A stretch of 64,000 nt of DNA. It comes from an uncultured Roseovarius sp. (GTDB taxonomy: Bacteria; Pseudomonadota; Alphaproteobacteria; Rhodobacterales; Rhodobacteraceae). Positions 63,099 through 64,000 of the stretch are shown piece after piece (the stretch's first letter is position 1; every line of letters begins with the position of its first letter). The DNA is taken from NCBI GenBank assembly GCA_934501475.1, contig CAKSUL010000003.1, forward strand, positions 1-64,000. The letters run 5' to 3'. The notes under the pieces were generated by a model that searched no databases, was not told where the DNA came from, and saw only the letters and a list, made by a program, of their open reading frames with translations. Position numbers and translations under genes: made by a program.

Positions 63099-64000
63099 TC
63101 AGGCGGCCAATATGCGGCTGACCATTTCGGTCGTGTCGCGGCTGAGCGCGGGGGTGGCCAGGATGCGCTCAAGCTGGGCGCGGATCAGCGCCTGACGCGC
63201 CGGGCCGTAACGCCGCCACGTCTCGAACGCCGAACACATCCGCGCCGTGGTCTGCGGGTTCAGCGGATCAAGCCGGATCAGGTTATCCGCCAACAACGCA
63301 TAGCCCTTGCCCGAGGCGTGATGAAACCCCGCGGGCGACGCGCTGAGCGCGCCCAGGGTGGCGCGGAACCGGTTGGGGTTCTTCAGCGTGAAATCAGGAT
63401 GGCGGGTCAGGCGCGCGGCAATGTCGGCGGTCGCGTCGGGGGCGGCATTGGCGATTTGCAGGCTGAACCATTTGTCGATCACCAGACGATCCGCCTGCCA
63501 TTGACGATAGAAGGCCTCGACCGCCGCGTCGCCCTTGGCGACCTGCACCAGACAGGACAGCGCGGCCAGTTGCTGGGTCATGTTGTCGGCGCTGTCATAT
63601 TGGCGCTGCGCCGCCGCGCCGCCATCCAGCCGGTTGATCATGCCAAGGGCGGCATTGGCCAGTGCGCGCGCGCCCGATTGCGCGGCGTCGGGGCGGTAGG
63701 GGGCGCTGACCTGGTGGCCGGCATAAAGGCGGGTCGCCAGATCCTGCATCGACTGGGCGCGCGCCTGTTTCAGGGTCTCCAGCGCCTCCCATATGGTCTG
63801 CGGATCGGGAATGTCGCCCGCATCATGCAGCGCCTGCGCCAGATCGTCCTGCGACGGCAGCCCGAGGGCGAGGGCGCGGAACGCCGGATCAAGGCTGTCG
63901 TCGCGCGCCATGGCGGCGATTGCATCGAGATAGGCGCCATCCGGCGGCGCCCCGTCGCGGATCATCGCCAGCAGCCCGTCGCGCGCAAGGGCGTGGCCGG
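63099..64000 (-). CDS. pepN: Aminopeptidase N, C-terminal part, 5' end outside window
   Basis: About 300 residues of the C-terminal helical domain of a M1 family aminopeptidase N. Diagnostic are YDSADNMTQQLAALSCLVQV, VIDKWFSLQI, HPDFTLKNPNRFRATLGALS, FHHASGKGYALLADNLIRLD and the C-terminal SAFETWRRYGPARQALI. The zinc-binding catalytic domain lies beyond the right edge. The enzyme removes N-terminal residues from peptides in the cytoplasm. It is convergent with the lytic transglycosylase. Confidence 0.9.
   Translation of the reverse strand, partial: GHALARDGLLAMIRDGAPPDGAYLDAIAAMARDDSLDPAFRALALGLPSQDDLAQALHDAGDIPDPQTIWEALETLKQARAQSMQDLATRLYAGHQVSAPYRPDAAQSGARALANAALGMINRLDGGAAAQRQYDSADNMTQQLAALSCLVQVAKGDAAVEAFYRQWQADRLVIDKWFSLQIANAAPDATADIAARLTRHPDFTLKNPNRFRATLGALSASPAGFHHASGKGYALLADNLIRLDPLNPQTTARMCSAFETWRRYGPARQALIRAQLERILATPALSRDTTEMVSRILAA

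Overview
The window is a compact, GC-rich stretch of chromosome from an alphaproteobacterium, most likely a Rhodobacterales (Roseobacter/Rhodobacter group) species. The signs are the propionyl-CoA carboxylase cluster with its PccR-type regulator and TTTGCAAA boxes, a short alphaproteobacterial-type ProS, HdaA, CobS/CobT, a DUF6497 protein, FnrL-type boxes, and a protein resembling the head spike GhsB of the Rhodobacter gene transfer agent. I see no rRNA, tRNA, transposase, integrase or CRISPR array.

Layout. 1-6.1 kb: a Tat-exported solute-binding protein (cut by the window edge) faces a betI-betC-betA operon that converts choline-O-sulfate to choline and on to betaine aldehyde. A perfect BetI-like palindrome lies between them, and betB is not present. 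A DUF465 gene behind a perfect FNR box follows. 6.2-19.6 kb: propionate/methylmalonyl-CoA block with pccR, an MFS transporter, pccB, several small unknown or lipoprotein genes, pccA, a DUF4174 protein, a sulfotransferase-like protein, B12-dependent methylmalonyl-CoA mutase and a MAPEG protein. The pccA frame is intact but lacks about 75 residues of the ATP-grasp core that carry conserved catalytic residues of biotin carboxylases. This is the most striking anomaly of the window.

19.7-28.9 kb: VOC protein, DjlA-like co-chaperone overlapping a phosphodiesterase-fold protein, then a leftward block perM-like, hdaA, ppk1, ppx linking replication control and polyphosphate. 29.2-37.9 kb: proS, lolC/E-lolD, an Ldh-family dehydrogenase, a small DMT transporter, a GhsB-like beta-helix protein, an outer-membrane-like protein. 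37.5-45.8 kb: monooxygenase-fold protein, universal stress protein, a leftward polyamine (gamma-glutamyl-putrescine) operon behind a 16-bp palindrome, a second glutamine-synthetase-like gene, a two-TerB plus PhnD-like operon, and a DUF4274 protein.

45.8-64 kb: FAD-linked oxidase, ClC channel, DUF427 protein, aminopeptidase P overlapping cobT, cobS, then an ECF sigma/anti-sigma pair next to a fasciclin protein and a Tat-exported MsrB (a probable envelope oxidative-stress group), a J-domain protein, BolA, DUF4177 protein, thioesterase, gatB, a conserved unknown, a lytic transglycosylase, and the 3' end of pepN. CobS/CobT supply the cobalt-insertion step for the cofactor used by the methylmalonyl-CoA mutase, so the two ends of the window are functionally linked. 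All family names come from reading the translations; no database search was run.
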